A stretch of DNA of 27,064 nt, from the NCBI GenBank assembly GCA_039588335.1, contig JBDGZZ010000106.1, forward strand, positions 1 through 27,064, given 5' to 3'. The notes beneath the pieces were generated by a model. That model was not told where the DNA came from and made no database searches. It worked only from the letters and a program-made list of their open reading frames with translations. Shown in pieces: positions 16,306 to 24,948 of this stretch (position 1 is the first letter of the stretch; every line of letters begins with the position of its first letter). This stretch comes from G020351775 sp039588335 (lineage in GTDB: Bacteria; Gemmatimonadota; Gemmatimonadetes; Gemmatimonadales; GWC2-71-9). The position numbers were made by a program, and so were the translations under genes.

Positions 16306-16486
16306 CCCCCATTGGCTACCGGCTAGCTGCCAACCCACCCGCACGGAGAGGCACTCAGCGGGACTCGCCTCCTCGCTTTTTCCCCGTTTTTGTGCGTCTT
16401 AGGTCGTCTGAGTGCTCCCCAGTTGGCCCCTGAGACTGACTCTTAATCAGTCGGCCCCCAGGTACGTGAACCGCTCTGGGTTCTCC
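16306..16486 (+). repeat. Repeat with tRNA-Lys(CTT)-like anticodon arm, copy 2
   Basis: The right part contains GACTGACTCTTAATCAGTC (16434-16452). It folds as a perfect 6-bp stem with a 7-base loop CTCTTAA, as in tRNA-Lys with anticodon CTT. Scattered tRNA-Lys-like pieces flank it (GGTCGT, AGTTGG, CCCAGGT), but no closed acceptor or T arm exists. The left part aligns with 4250-4420. It is a tRNA pseudogene or an attachment-site remnant. Confidence 0.45.
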
Positions 16487-16603
16487 GGAAGGGTCTTCAC
16501 TTGAGCACCACCGGCGCGGCTGGGGTCATCTGCGAGTCGCCATGTCAAGCGCCTCCGTCGGGGGTGCTGGGCGTCCAGCGTTGCCCAGACTCGTGCGCAC
16601 CCC

Positions 16604-16795
16604 GGGTGACGATTGGGTGACATATCAGAGTCCGGTCCTGTCCTCTTCTGTCCCCTTCTGACCGTTTCAAAGCGAAGGGCCTTCGTCGATGTAATCAACG
16701 AAGGCCCATACCGTTCAACGTCTTCCCGGTTATGGCAGCAAGTTGGGGCTCTTGAATTTCGAGACCGTCCAGTTAAACCACTCCTGCACCTCTCC
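16604..16795 (-). repeat. Attachment-site-like composite repeat, copy 2 (type A)
   Basis: The order and spacing match copy 1. GGGTGAC pairs lie at 16604 and 16615, and three TGTCC-type 10-bp units at 16639-16668. The 14-bp hairpin at 16677-16707 differs from copy 1 in bases but not in pairing. The 39-bp tRNA-Ser 5' half at 16757-16795 is identical to that in copy 1. The distance from units to tRNA half is again 89 bp. Sequence right of 16795 does not resemble that right of copy 1, so the repeat ends at the tRNA's first base. Confidence 0.8.
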
Positions 16796-17259
16796 AGCGG
16801 CAATCCTAAACAGGGTCCGCTTCTGTTTCAACAACTTCAAGAATCGATCCTCGGTACTACTCTCGCTGACAAATGTCTATCCACGCTCTCGGCTCTAGCC
16901 TTGATGTGGGAATTGGACAAACTGGCATTCCTCGATTCCAGCTCTATAAACCGACCTCGCAACCTCCTGAGAACTCCAGGCTGCGCAGGGGCCCTAGTCT
17001 GACGAGTCTCGTGATACGCTCGTTTGCGCCCGCGCACAAGCGCGCGAAGTAGACGCCGCCGGAGGATAGGAACGGGGACCGCGGGTCGGTGGGCGGGGGA
17101 TAGCAACTCGGGAATTCCTCGCCTGACACCCTGCCAAGAGATATCATTCTGGCGCGTGTGGCGGGAAGGTCAGGGAAGTCCGCACTCTAACGTACCTTTG
17201 TTTTTGCGTGCCAGTTCACAGCCACTGAGCTCCTCGCCCAAATCCTGGAGCAAGCATTG
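16796..17259. other. Intergenic, nothing recognised
   Basis: About 460 bp between repeat copy 2 and the next gene carry no supported gene or RNA. The promoter of the 17260 gene should lie in the last 150 bp, but I see no convincing consensus boxes. Confidence 0.4.
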
Positions 17260-20056
17260 ATGCATACCGCCAAGACTGCCACGGGAGCACCGATCGCCTT
17301 GACGGCACTTGTTCTCTCTGGCGCTGCGGGTCTGGTGTATGAGGTGTGCTGGATCCGCCAGGCATCCATTGCCTTTGGCTCGGCTGCCCTGCGTCGTGTC
17401 TGTCTTCCTGATCGGATTAGCTGCCGGGAGTCAAGTTTTTGGCGGCGTGGCTCAACGTTTGGAACGACCCCTGCGAACGTATGCAGTGTTCGAAGTCGCA
17501 ATCGCCATTCTTGCGCTCCTAAGCCTGCCAGCATTTTTTCTTATCGAGCAATTGTACGGTTCGTTGTATCGCGCTCTGCCTGCGCAGTCTGTGCTCCTGC
17601 CAATGGCTCGGGGCGTGCTGATGGCCGTGGTGGTGTTCGCGCCGGCGTTTTTTATGGGCGCGACCCTGCCACTATACAGCCGCTGGTTCGTATCCCGCGA
17701 CGACCGCGTCTCACGCGGCATCGGCATCCTCTATGCACTCAATACACTGGGAGCCGCTGCAGGCACCGCTGTGACCGGCTTCATCTTTCTTCCATTCTTA
17801 GGCTTGCAAACGAGCATCGGGATTGGAGTTCTGCTCAGCATCTCTGCCGCCGCACTGGTTTGGCCACTAGGAGTGGCGAAGCGTCGACTCGAGGCCATCC
17901 CGCCGGTGGCCGCAAGAGGAGTCGGGAAGCAAGGGAAGAACCGTGGGATCGTGCTTCTTCTCCTCTTCTTTTTTGTGGGTTTTGTAGCGTTGGGTGGCGA
18001 GGTGTTATGGACGCGCTATCTTGGCCTGTTCGTTCATACCACCGCCTACACTTACACGATCACACTGAGCGTCGTGCTGCTTGGAATTGTCCTGGGGAGC
18101 TTCGTGGCTGGACGCTGGTTCGATCGCTCGAAGATTCGGGGGCGCTACCTCGGAGCACTTCAAGTATTCACGGGACTCTTGCTGCTGGCGCTCATGATGC
18201 TTCCCGCGGAGTTTTGGATCCAGCGAGCAGGAGAACCGTGGATCATATTCCTCCTGCTGTTACCGCCCGCCGCACTCTCGGGCGCCGCATTTCCACTGGC
18301 TGTACGCATGCGAGTCGCACGCGCGCGAGATGCAAGTGTCGGGGCCGGCACCATGGCCGCAGTGAACACAATCGGTGGCGTGATCGGGGCGCTCGGGGTC
18401 GGGTTCGTTCTTCTCCCGGGACTCGGCCTCGAGATGAGCATCAAGATTCTTGCGGCGCTGAGCCTGCTGGGTGGTTTCGCAGCTTGGCTGTGGCTCGATC
18501 CCCAGCTTGGCCGCGCTGGCCGAGGGGCATTGATCGGCTCGGCGTCGGCTCTGTGGCTGGTCATTCCTCTCTTTTCGGATAGTCAACTTCCCGCTGATTT
18601 TCTCGGACGGCGGGGCAAGATTGTGGAGGTCCACGAAGGAGTCGCCTCGAACCTTGCAGCTGTTTGGAACGATGGAATTCTGCAATTTGAAATCGACCAG
18701 TGGTGGCAGGGCTCGGACCAGCGGAGTCATCAACTCGTAGCGGGACATTTGCCCATGCTGTTGCGTCCCGAGAACAGACGCGTACTGGTGGTGGGCCTTG
18801 GTACAGGACAGACCGCGAGCCGATTTCTCATGCATGACATTGATCGGCTCGACTGCATCGACATCGAGCCGGCCGTATTCGACTTCGTGCAACGTCACTT
18901 CGATACGAGCTGGATGGACGATCCGCGCGTCATCTTCATTAGCGGTGACGGGCGTGACCTCATTGCACATTCGGGTGCCGCATGGGATGTCATCTCTCTC
19001 GAAGTTGGACAGATCTTCCGACCGGGTGTGGCCTTTCTCTACACGCAGGACTTCTATCGTCATGTGAGAGCGCGGCTCGCTGCCGGTGGCCTGGTTACGC
19101 AGTTTTTGCCGGTACCATTCTTCGAGGAGCAGCAGTTTCGCGATGCAATCGCTACGTTTATCTCCGTATTTCCGCAGAGCATCCTTTGGTACAACACATC
19201 GGAGCTGCTGCTGGTGGGCTTTGCCGATGGCATCCCCCGCCTGGATCGGGCTCAGTTGCAAGACCAAATCGCAAACGATCCCGACCTCGCCGAAGATCTG
19301 CGCTTTGCTTACTGGGGTGGCGCTGAGCGTTGGCTGGCCGACCCCGATGCCTTGCTGGGAGGGTTTCTTGCTGGGCCCAAGGGACTCATGGAGTTATCGA
19401 AGGGCGGACAGATCTATCGCGATGACAGGCCTGTGCTGGATTTTGCCTCGGCGGGGGCCTGGGAGCGGGAGACACGCGAGGTAGAGATCGTGGCACTGTT
19501 GCGTCGGCATCTCGAGCCGGTAGATAACGTGCTCCTCGACGGAGCCACGGACGAAGCACTGGAGAGGATCCGATCCACACGAGATCTCAATCTCGCAGAC
19601 ATTGTTGTGAGCGGTTTAATCCGGCAGGTCGAGGCTGCTGGAAATGAAAACCCTGCCTGGTCGGCGTCCCTTCTCGAGGAGGCTCTCAGCTTGAATCCCG
19701 AGTCGGCCGTCGCACACAGGTTAATGGGTGATGCCAGCATGTACTTGCAGAAGTTCGACCTGGCCGAGGAGCATTATGCGCGTGCAGTCCTAATGGACCC
19801 TCAAGATGGGCGCGCCCAACACGGTCTGGCCATCTTGCTGCATCGAAGCCGCATACTTGAAGAGTCGGTCGAACGCTACAGGCTCGCAGCAGAGCTGCGA
19901 CCGCACGACCCGGACATCCAGAATAACTTTGGCGCTGCCCTGGCAGAGCTGGGACGGTTCGAGGAGGCGGAGGACCACTTCGAAGAGGCTCTCCACCTCA
20001 GGCCGGACTTCCCAGACGCTCGTCGTAATCTCCAGCGGTTGCCCGCCTCGCAATAG
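17260..20056 (+). pseudogene. Membrane-fused spermidine-synthase-like protein with TPR tail, frameshifted near its start
   Basis: The coding frame from ATG 17260 (PIALTALVLSGAAGLVYEV, then WIRQASIAFGS) is the family's normal N-terminus but continues only as nonsense after about 17387. The rest (VVSVFLIGLAAGSQVFGG onward) is in the next frame to 20056. One extra C in the CCC run at 17387-17389 would explain it. Downstream come about 12 membrane helices. A methyltransferase-like fold follows with the SAM-binding motif VLVVGLGTGQTAS, IDIEPAVF and ISGDGRDLI, as in spermidine synthase. The last about 160 residues are TPR repeats (AEEHYARAVLMDPQDG, AEDHFEEALHLRPDFP). The substrate is unknown, as such fusions seldom make spermidine. 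It may be intact if the extra base is an error. Confidence 0.82.
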
Positions 20057-20088
20057 CGCGCGCCTGCTTCCGAAGCCGCTCGCGCGGG

Positions 20089-20577
20089 TCAACGATCCTC
20101 TCGGTACAGCGCCTTGATCTCGCCCCAGGTGGTGGTATTCACCTGGACGGGCGGGCACAAACCGGACACGATCTGACCTCGGATCTCGCCACCGGGCCTA
20201 AAGTCCGTATGGATGTTCACGTACATCAGTCCGCCGGTCAGGTCGGCTATCTGGGCCGCGGTGAGCGGACCGACGGTGCCGAGCTTGGGTGAGCCCAACG
20301 GCAAAGGAAACACGACGCCGGCGTTTTGACCGACCGGGGCCGGGCCGTGAATGTGCGCGGCGGTTTCCACGCCGATCAGCCCGCTGAACGAGATGTCGTA
20401 GCTCAACTCCAAGGTGACCGGATCAAGGGAGAAGCAAGCTCTTCCGGTGCCGGGGCTGCTGTTTGGGGGGACCTCCTGGATGCCGTCGAGATCAGCCTTG
20501 AAATCCTGGGCGCTGGCCGCCCCGGCGATCACCAGGCAGCAGCTAAGCATGAGCGTGACGATTAGCAACTTGTTCAT
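20089..20577 (-). CDS. Secreted CHRD-domain protein with a Trp-Gly...Tyr-Arg tail
   Basis: This exported protein has 162 residues. A Sec signal peptide (MNKLLIVTLMLSCCLVIAG, cleavage near ASAQ) precedes a CHRD domain (DLDGIQEVPPNSSPGTG; LSYDISFSGL; AAHIHGPAPVGQNAGVV; YVNIHTDFRPGGEIRGQI). The domain is a small beta-barrel named after chordin and of unknown bacterial function. After the domain comes a Cys-Pro linker and a C-terminal TTWGEIKALYR tail, which looks like a conserved sorting or anchoring motif rather than part of the CHRD fold. The ATG at 20577 follows GAGG and starts the signal peptide. It converges on the upstream TPR-protein gene with a 32-bp gap, and no terminator is evident. 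Confidence 0.88.
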   Translation of the reverse strand: MNKLLIVTLMLSCCLVIAGAASAQDFKADLDGIQEVPPNSSPGTGRACFSLDPVTLELSYDISFSGLIGVETAAHIHGPAPVGQNAGVVFPLPLGSPKLGTVGPLTAAQIADLTGGLMYVNIHTDFRPGGEIRGQIVSGLCPPVQVNTTTWGEIKALYREDR

Positions 20578-21082
20578 AGGTAACCTCGCTGTGGGCGGAG
20601 AGATGATCCCCAACTAAACAGAGCCCGACGACATCCAAGGGCTTGGACGACAGCTCGTAGTGAAGAACGGTCCAGATGGATTCGGAGAGAGAAAGCCCCG
20701 TCGGGGCTGTGGCATTGCGTCCGGACGCGTCTCAGTGCCAAGGCCGACGATGCTTGCGTCAATCCGAAGGTGATAAGTTTAGCGGCAGATGCAGCGAGGG
20801 TCAATCGCCGAGAGCGCTTCCCGATCCCAGTTTTGAGGATTTGAGCCTTCTGCTCACAATCGAGCTGTGCAGTAGGAGTAAACAACGGTCTCGATCCGGA
20901 TATATGTCCGTCCAACGAAATCATGCTTGGACTTCCGACGGATGGACTGGTCGCTTGGTCTGCCTCCCGAGACGCGTCGCATGCCAACTCGTGAAACAGA
21001 TCTAGATCTGGACCCTCTCGAGGAGACGTGGGACCCGTTGCCCGTACATTCAAGACCTGAGAACGTCCCGTCTACCGGAGAG
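20578..21082. other. Intergenic, nothing recognised
   Basis: About 500 bp upstream of the CHRD gene should contain its promoter. I see no convincing gene, RNA or repeat before the type B repeat begins at about 21083. Confidence 0.4.
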
Positions 21083-21298
21083 CTTGGATACCCTTTGGCT
21101 ACCCCATCAGTGTCCGCTAGCGCCCGCTGATGTCCACTGGTGTCCACATCAAGCGAAATACTCCACGGACGGTCAAATCCACGGAGTGCTTGCAATTGTT
21201 TATGGCGAAACATGTTCCGGCAGCAGCGTGGCTTTTGTTGTCTTCTGTTTGGCGGATCTTTTCGAGACCGTCCAGTTAAACCGCTCCTGCACCTCTCC
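21083..21298 (-). repeat. Attachment-site-like composite repeat, copy 3 (type B)
   Basis: Shared with copy 4 are a leader containing TTTGGCTACCCCATC and four exactly 10-bp units at 21111-21150 (three TGTCC-type, one CGCCC). Then come AAGCGAAA and an imperfect hairpin (21160-21187). The tRNA-Ser(CGA) 5' half lies at 21260-21298, one base different from the other copies. The distance from units to tRNA half is 110 bp, against 89 bp in type A. Confidence 0.8.
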
Positions 21299-21390
21299 GT
21301 TGGATTGATATTGGATTGGTGGAGAATCACCGTGGAACCGGTGCCGTGACCCCGAGGCTGTGGCGAGTCGGTTGCCGAAAGTGCGATCTA

Positions 21391-24069
21391 CTATCGCTGC
21401 TCGAGCTCCGTCTCCCAACCGGTGACGAGCGCCAGCTGCGAGCTCGATTGCTCCCGCAGACAAACAAGAAAGCGCCTGTTATCGATAGATGTGTAGAAGG
21501 TGTGGCTTGTCGGCAATTTGAACAACGGCCTTGGTTGACCCGCCTCGAAACTTGGCGTCGTCTTGATCGAAACCGACATCAAAGTCAGCCCGTCCGGTCC
21601 CAGATAGATGATTTCATCTAGCTTGGGACTCCAGAGAATGTTTTGCGCGCGCGTGGTTGGTGAGTGTGCCGCTCCACTGGTAGAGATCTGGTACTTCGGC
21701 CCTAGATTCGGGAACTGCTGGACATAGACTTCGAGCTGCCCCGTTTCCTCTGATCGATAGGCAATCCACTTGCCGTCCGGCGACAGGGAAGGGTCTATCT
21801 CGCGAAATCTCGATTGGAGGAGTGGCTGGATTGTTTGGTCCGCGAACGAGTAGAGCAGTACGTCGTCTCGGGTAACGGCGCTCAACTCTCGAAAGAGCAG
21901 ATACCGGCCGTCCGGCGTGATTTGCTCTGGATTAGTAAACAATCCATCTGTCTGCAGAAGAAGCAATGTTTCACCGGTACCACCTTGAGCCTTGGTGTAG
22001 ATGTTTCGCGTATCCTCTCTTCGGGAGGCAAAGATCAGACTTTCTCCGTCCGGACTCCACCTCGGCGCTGAGTTGTCCTTGGGCTCAAATGTAAGACGTG
22101 AAAGGGTACCCCTGTTTAGCTCGACCATCCACAAATCCGATGAGTTCACAGGATCGGTGCGCGTGACGACTACCCGAGATCCGTCTGGAGAGATTGCGGG
22201 TTCCCGATACTCGTCGGGCGGCAAAGATATGGTCCCCGTCCGGTTTCCATTGCGATCAAACCATGTGAGCTGAGTGAACATCTCCGTTTGATGATAAACG
22301 ATAGAACCAGACGCGGAAACTGCGACGGCAGGTGATCCGTAGAACCCACGGGTCCCTCGCGGGATGTCCGGCAATGGTGCGGGACCGCCCTCGATCAGCC
22401 TCGAGTCCGCATCAAAAGGGACTGCAAGAAGTGTGTTTTCACTCTCGTAGAGCAAGAAGCCCGGCTCGGCATAGACAGCCATCCCCGGCGCCGACATCAA
22501 GGTCTCGGTCTCGCTCTCCCCCAGGGCACCGACCCGGGTCTCGGCGTCCTTGCTGCCCGTAAGTGATACGAAGAGGAAATGTTTCCCATCGGGCAAAAAC
22601 GCGGGATACCGGTGTGCATTCTCTCCGACCACAGAGTCGATGGACGTCACCTGCACTGGAGTTCCACCGTCGGCGGAAACGGAGTAGAGAGGGCCCGCAG
22701 ATACGGGAGCGAAAACGATGATGCCATCGCGATTCCAGGTTCCACCTCTGCCGGAAGTCGCATCACAGATGACCTGTGGTGTGCGGGTTCCAAACAGATC
22801 GATGCGCATCAATCTACCGGGCTGAAAATAGCCGAGATGACGGCTGTCCGGGGACCAGAAGGGTAGAGTTGCTTGATCCGTGCCCAAGATTGGCTCTGGA
22901 GTGAGCTTGCCCAAGGAGCGGAGCCACAACGACATGGTGCCAGTCGAGTCCGAAGCGACGAAGGCAATGTGTCTACCGTCTGGAGAAATCGACGTCATCA
23001 CAGGCTCTGAGTCGAGTATCAGTCCCGACGGTGGGACCAGCGAGACCCTAGTTGTGTGTATCGAGTTTTTCGATTCACCGATTTGCAGAGCGGCTGTGAA
23101 TGCGATCAACCCCGTCAGAACTATTGCCAAGATCCACAGCATTTTCCCACGGTTCGACTTTGTTTGCGCAGGCAATGGGACGTCAATCTGGGGCTCTGTC
23201 CGAGGTTTGCTCTCGAGGATCCACTGAAGCTGCATTCGTACATCGTGCGCACTTTGAATCCGCTGATCCGGTTTCTTGGCCAGACACGCGTTCACGACAC
23301 GATCGAGAGCCTCCGGAGTCATCGGTTCAGTTTCCGCCATGCTCGGCGGATCGGCTGTCATGATGGCCGCGATCAAGCTGGCCTGACTGTCCCCCTCGAA
23401 CGCCTTCCTGCCACAGAGCATTTCATAGAGCACGAGACCCAGTGCAAAGATGTCGGCACGAGAATCGACCTCCTTGCCGTCCAACTGCTCAGGCGACATG
23501 TACTGCAGTGTCCCCAGAATCGTACCCTCCTGAGTCAGTGATCGGTCGGCCGCCTCGGTCTTCAGGATGCTGAGACTCGATTGCTGGGACATGCCGACGT
23601 CAATGGCCTTGGCAAGCCCGAAATCGAGCAACTTCACGCCCGAGTCGGTGCACATGATGTTGCCCGGCTTCAAATCACGGTGAACAATCCCCTTTCGGTG
23701 CGCGCTATCGAGCGCGTCAGCAATCTGGATGCCAATCTCAAGAGCCTCTCTGGTAGACAGTGTCGCCTTTGATTCCAACCGATCGGCCAGCGACTCTCCT
23801 TCGAGATACTCCATCACTAGATAGTCGGTGCCATTTGCGTGCCCGATGTCATACAAGGTGCAGACATGAGGATGGGAGAGAGAGGAGATGACGCGGGCTT
23901 CGCGCTCGAAGCGGTCTCTTATCTCCGCGCGCTCTGAGAGATTGGCAGGCAGAATCTTGATCGCCACCGTGCGGCCAAGCCTAGAATCGCTGGCGCGATA
24001 GACCTCACCCATGCCGCCTTCGCCGATCTTTGCCTGGATTTCGTAGTGGTCGAGCCTCTCGCCGATCAT
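21391..24069 (-). CDS. Transmembrane serine/threonine protein kinase with PD40 beta-propeller
   Basis: This receptor-like Ser/Thr kinase has 892 residues. The Hanks-type kinase domain (about 9-275) has the P-loop GEGGMGEVYRA, catalytic lysine K38 (VAIKIL), HRDLKPGN (H130-D132), DFG (D149) and the GTLQYMSPEQL activation-segment end. One membrane helix (about 310-330, LWILAIVLTGLIAF) follows a basic linker. The outer part is a WD40-like PD40/TolB propeller with repeated SPDG(R/K) motifs (ISPDGRHIAF, SPDSRHLGY, RWSPDGESLIF, SLSPDGKWIAY). All catalytic residues are present. The ATG at 24069 begins the family's usual MIGERLDHYEI. The ribosome binding site is weak. Target and signal are unknown. 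Similar kinases are abundant in Acidobacteriota and Gemmatimonadota. Confidence 0.93.
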   Translation of the reverse strand: MIGERLDHYEIQAKIGEGGMGEVYRASDSRLGRTVAIKILPANLSERAEIRDRFEREARVISSLSHPHVCTLYDIGHANGTDYLVMEYLEGESLADRLESKATLSTREALEIGIQIADALDSAHRKGIVHRDLKPGNIMCTDSGVKLLDFGLAKAIDVGMSQQSSLSILKTEAADRSLTQEGTILGTLQYMSPEQLDGKEVDSRADIFALGLVLYEMLCGRKAFEGDSQASLIAAIMTADPPSMAETEPMTPEALDRVVNACLAKKPDQRIQSAHDVRMQLQWILESKPRTEPQIDVPLPAQTKSNRGKMLWILAIVLTGLIAFTAALQIGESKNSIHTTRVSLVPPSGLILDSEPVMTSISPDGRHIAFVASDSTGTMSLWLRSLGKLTPEPILGTDQATLPFWSPDSRHLGYFQPGRLMRIDLFGTRTPQVICDATSGRGGTWNRDGIIVFAPVSAGPLYSVSADGGTPVQVTSIDSVVGENAHRYPAFLPDGKHFLFVSLTGSKDAETRVGALGESETETLMSAPGMAVYAEPGFLLYESENTLLAVPFDADSRLIEGGPAPLPDIPRGTRGFYGSPAVAVSASGSIVYHQTEMFTQLTWFDRNGNRTGTISLPPDEYREPAISPDGSRVVVTRTDPVNSSDLWMVELNRGTLSRLTFEPKDNSAPRWSPDGESLIFASRREDTRNIYTKAQGGTGETLLLLQTDGLFTNPEQITPDGRYLLFRELSAVTRDDVLLYSFADQTIQPLLQSRFREIDPSLSPDGKWIAYRSEETGQLEVYVQQFPNLGPKYQISTSGAAHSPTTRAQNILWSPKLDEIIYLGPDGLTLMSVSIKTTPSFEAGQPRPLFKLPTSHTFYTSIDNRRFLVCLREQSSSQLALVTGWETELEQR

Positions 24070-24149
24070 TAGGGATCATCCCGCGGCCGGATTTCAACTG
24101 ACTGGAACTGTTGGCCCAGGAGACTAATCGATGGCGAGATTAGAGTCCA

Positions 24150-24300
24150 GGGGATGTAAGGGAGCTCGATCTTGCCCGACCCAGCACTCGGCACGCTCGA
24201 CACTCAGATATGGCAAACGCACGGCGGACGTGCTCGACCGACCTTCGCCCTTGTATCGGGTCCAGAGTCTTCCCTTGGCCACCTCCTAGAGGATCTGCAA
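24150..24300 (-). pseudogene. Truncated IS3-family orfB, N-terminal fragment
   Basis: Downstream of orfA, in another frame as usual for IS3 elements, the minus strand encodes VEHVRRAFAISECRACRVLG. This matches the V-E-H-V-R...S-E-R-R-A-C-R-V-L-G-Q start of OrfB. The frame stops soon after (SSSLTSPG, stop), and the catalytic DDE part is missing. The element therefore cannot transpose by itself. Confidence 0.6.
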
Positions 24301-24588
24301 ATCCAGCGCCTGCTCGCCGACCAGCTTCTTGAGCTTAGCGTTCTCCTTCTCGAGCTCCTTGAGGCGCTTGGCCTGGTCGACCCGCAGCCCGCCGTACTCC
24401 TTCCGCCAGCGGTAGTAGGTGTGCTCAATGACCCCGAGCTGACGGCAGATTTGGGAGGTGGTCTGCCCTTTGGCCAGGGCGATCTCGGCTTCTCTTAGCT
24501 TGGCAATGATCTGTTCGGGTGTATGTCGCTTGCGGGCATTGTGGAACCCCCTCCGGTGCCTGATCCAGGCAAAAAGCGAGGATACCAC
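24286..24588 (-). CDS. IS3-family OrfA (helix-turn-helix transposase subunit)
   Basis: This 100-residue OrfA binds the insertion-sequence ends. It has RKRHTPEQIIAKLREAE, the helix-turn-helix segment QTTSQICRQLGVIEHTYYRWRKEYGG, then a leucine-zipper coiled coil (LKELEKENAKLKKLV) that ends at the site where OrfA-OrfB frameshifting would occur. The frame begins with GTG. Upstream lies the terminal repeat (minus strand TGACATAGCCCCC, 24603-24615). OrfB is truncated, so this is the 5' third of an element. Confidence 0.85.
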   Translation of the reverse strand: MVSSLFAWIRHRRGFHNARKRHTPEQIIAKLREAEIALAKGQTTSQICRQLGVIEHTYYRWRKEYGGLRVDQAKRLKELEKENAKLKKLVGEQALDLQIL

Positions 24589-24600
24589 CCGGACCGATCC

Positions 24601-24631
24601 TTGGGGGCTATGTCACATATGACCTGCCCCC
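24601..24631. repeat. Two IS3 terminal repeats facing each other across 4 bp
   Basis: GGGGGCTATGTCA (24603-24615) is the left end of the orfA-bearing element. After the four bases CATA, TGACCTGCCCCC (24620-24631) is the right end of another copy. Their outer tips face each other. IS3-family circle junctions and tandem insertions have this geometry, with 3-4 bp between ends. Confidence 0.6.
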
Positions 24632-24740
24632 GTTCGTCATACCACTTCGTAACTCACAGTTGCCGACCTCTGATCTGACAAGCAGCTAACTCTTAACGGC
24701 GCTACCTCGATCGCCTCCCGCGCCGGCGACGATTCAAACC
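24620..24740 (-). mobile_element. IS3-family right-end remnant, second copy
   Basis: The terminal repeat TGACCTGCCCCC lies at 24620. The minus strand encodes the OrfB tail PAREAIEVAPLRVSCLSDQ followed by a stop. It is close to identical to 7731-7850 over about 115 bp. The rest of OrfB is missing on the right side. Confidence 0.7.
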
Positions 24741-24948
24741 AGACCGGTTCGGCTGACATGATTTCAGCTGACTTCTGCAACCGGAACTAGGTCGATGGGT
24801 GGATTCGCGTCATGAGTGAAGCCCGCCCGAACTTGCTCCAAACTGCGTAGCAGCGTTTCGTAGTCTAAGTTCCCGAGCGCCGAGCAAGCTTCCACTTAAC
24901 GCGTTTTGAGAGAATACGGAGGCGACTCCAAGGGCCCCATTCGCGAAG
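24741..24948. other. Intergenic, nothing recognised
   Basis: About 200 bp between the IS3 remnant and the end of the amidohydrolase gene carry no supported gene, repeat or terminator. Confidence 0.35.

Noticed and set aside
16677..16707. The type A hairpin as an ordinary rho-independent terminator
   Set aside because: The stem is strong but no T-run follows on either strand, and no gene ends just before it on the appropriate strand.
18260..19267. 335-codon minus-strand open frame inside the spermidine-synthase-like gene
   Set aside because: It is antisense to a well-supported domain with SAM-binding motifs, lacks any family resemblance or ribosome binding site, and is explained by GC-rich codon use.
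21111..21150. The tandem 10-bp units as a CRISPR array or plasmid replication iterons
   Set aside because: There are no spacers and only 3-4 units, and each set lies at a fixed distance from a tRNA half. No replication initiator gene is present. Attachment-arm sites explain the layout better.
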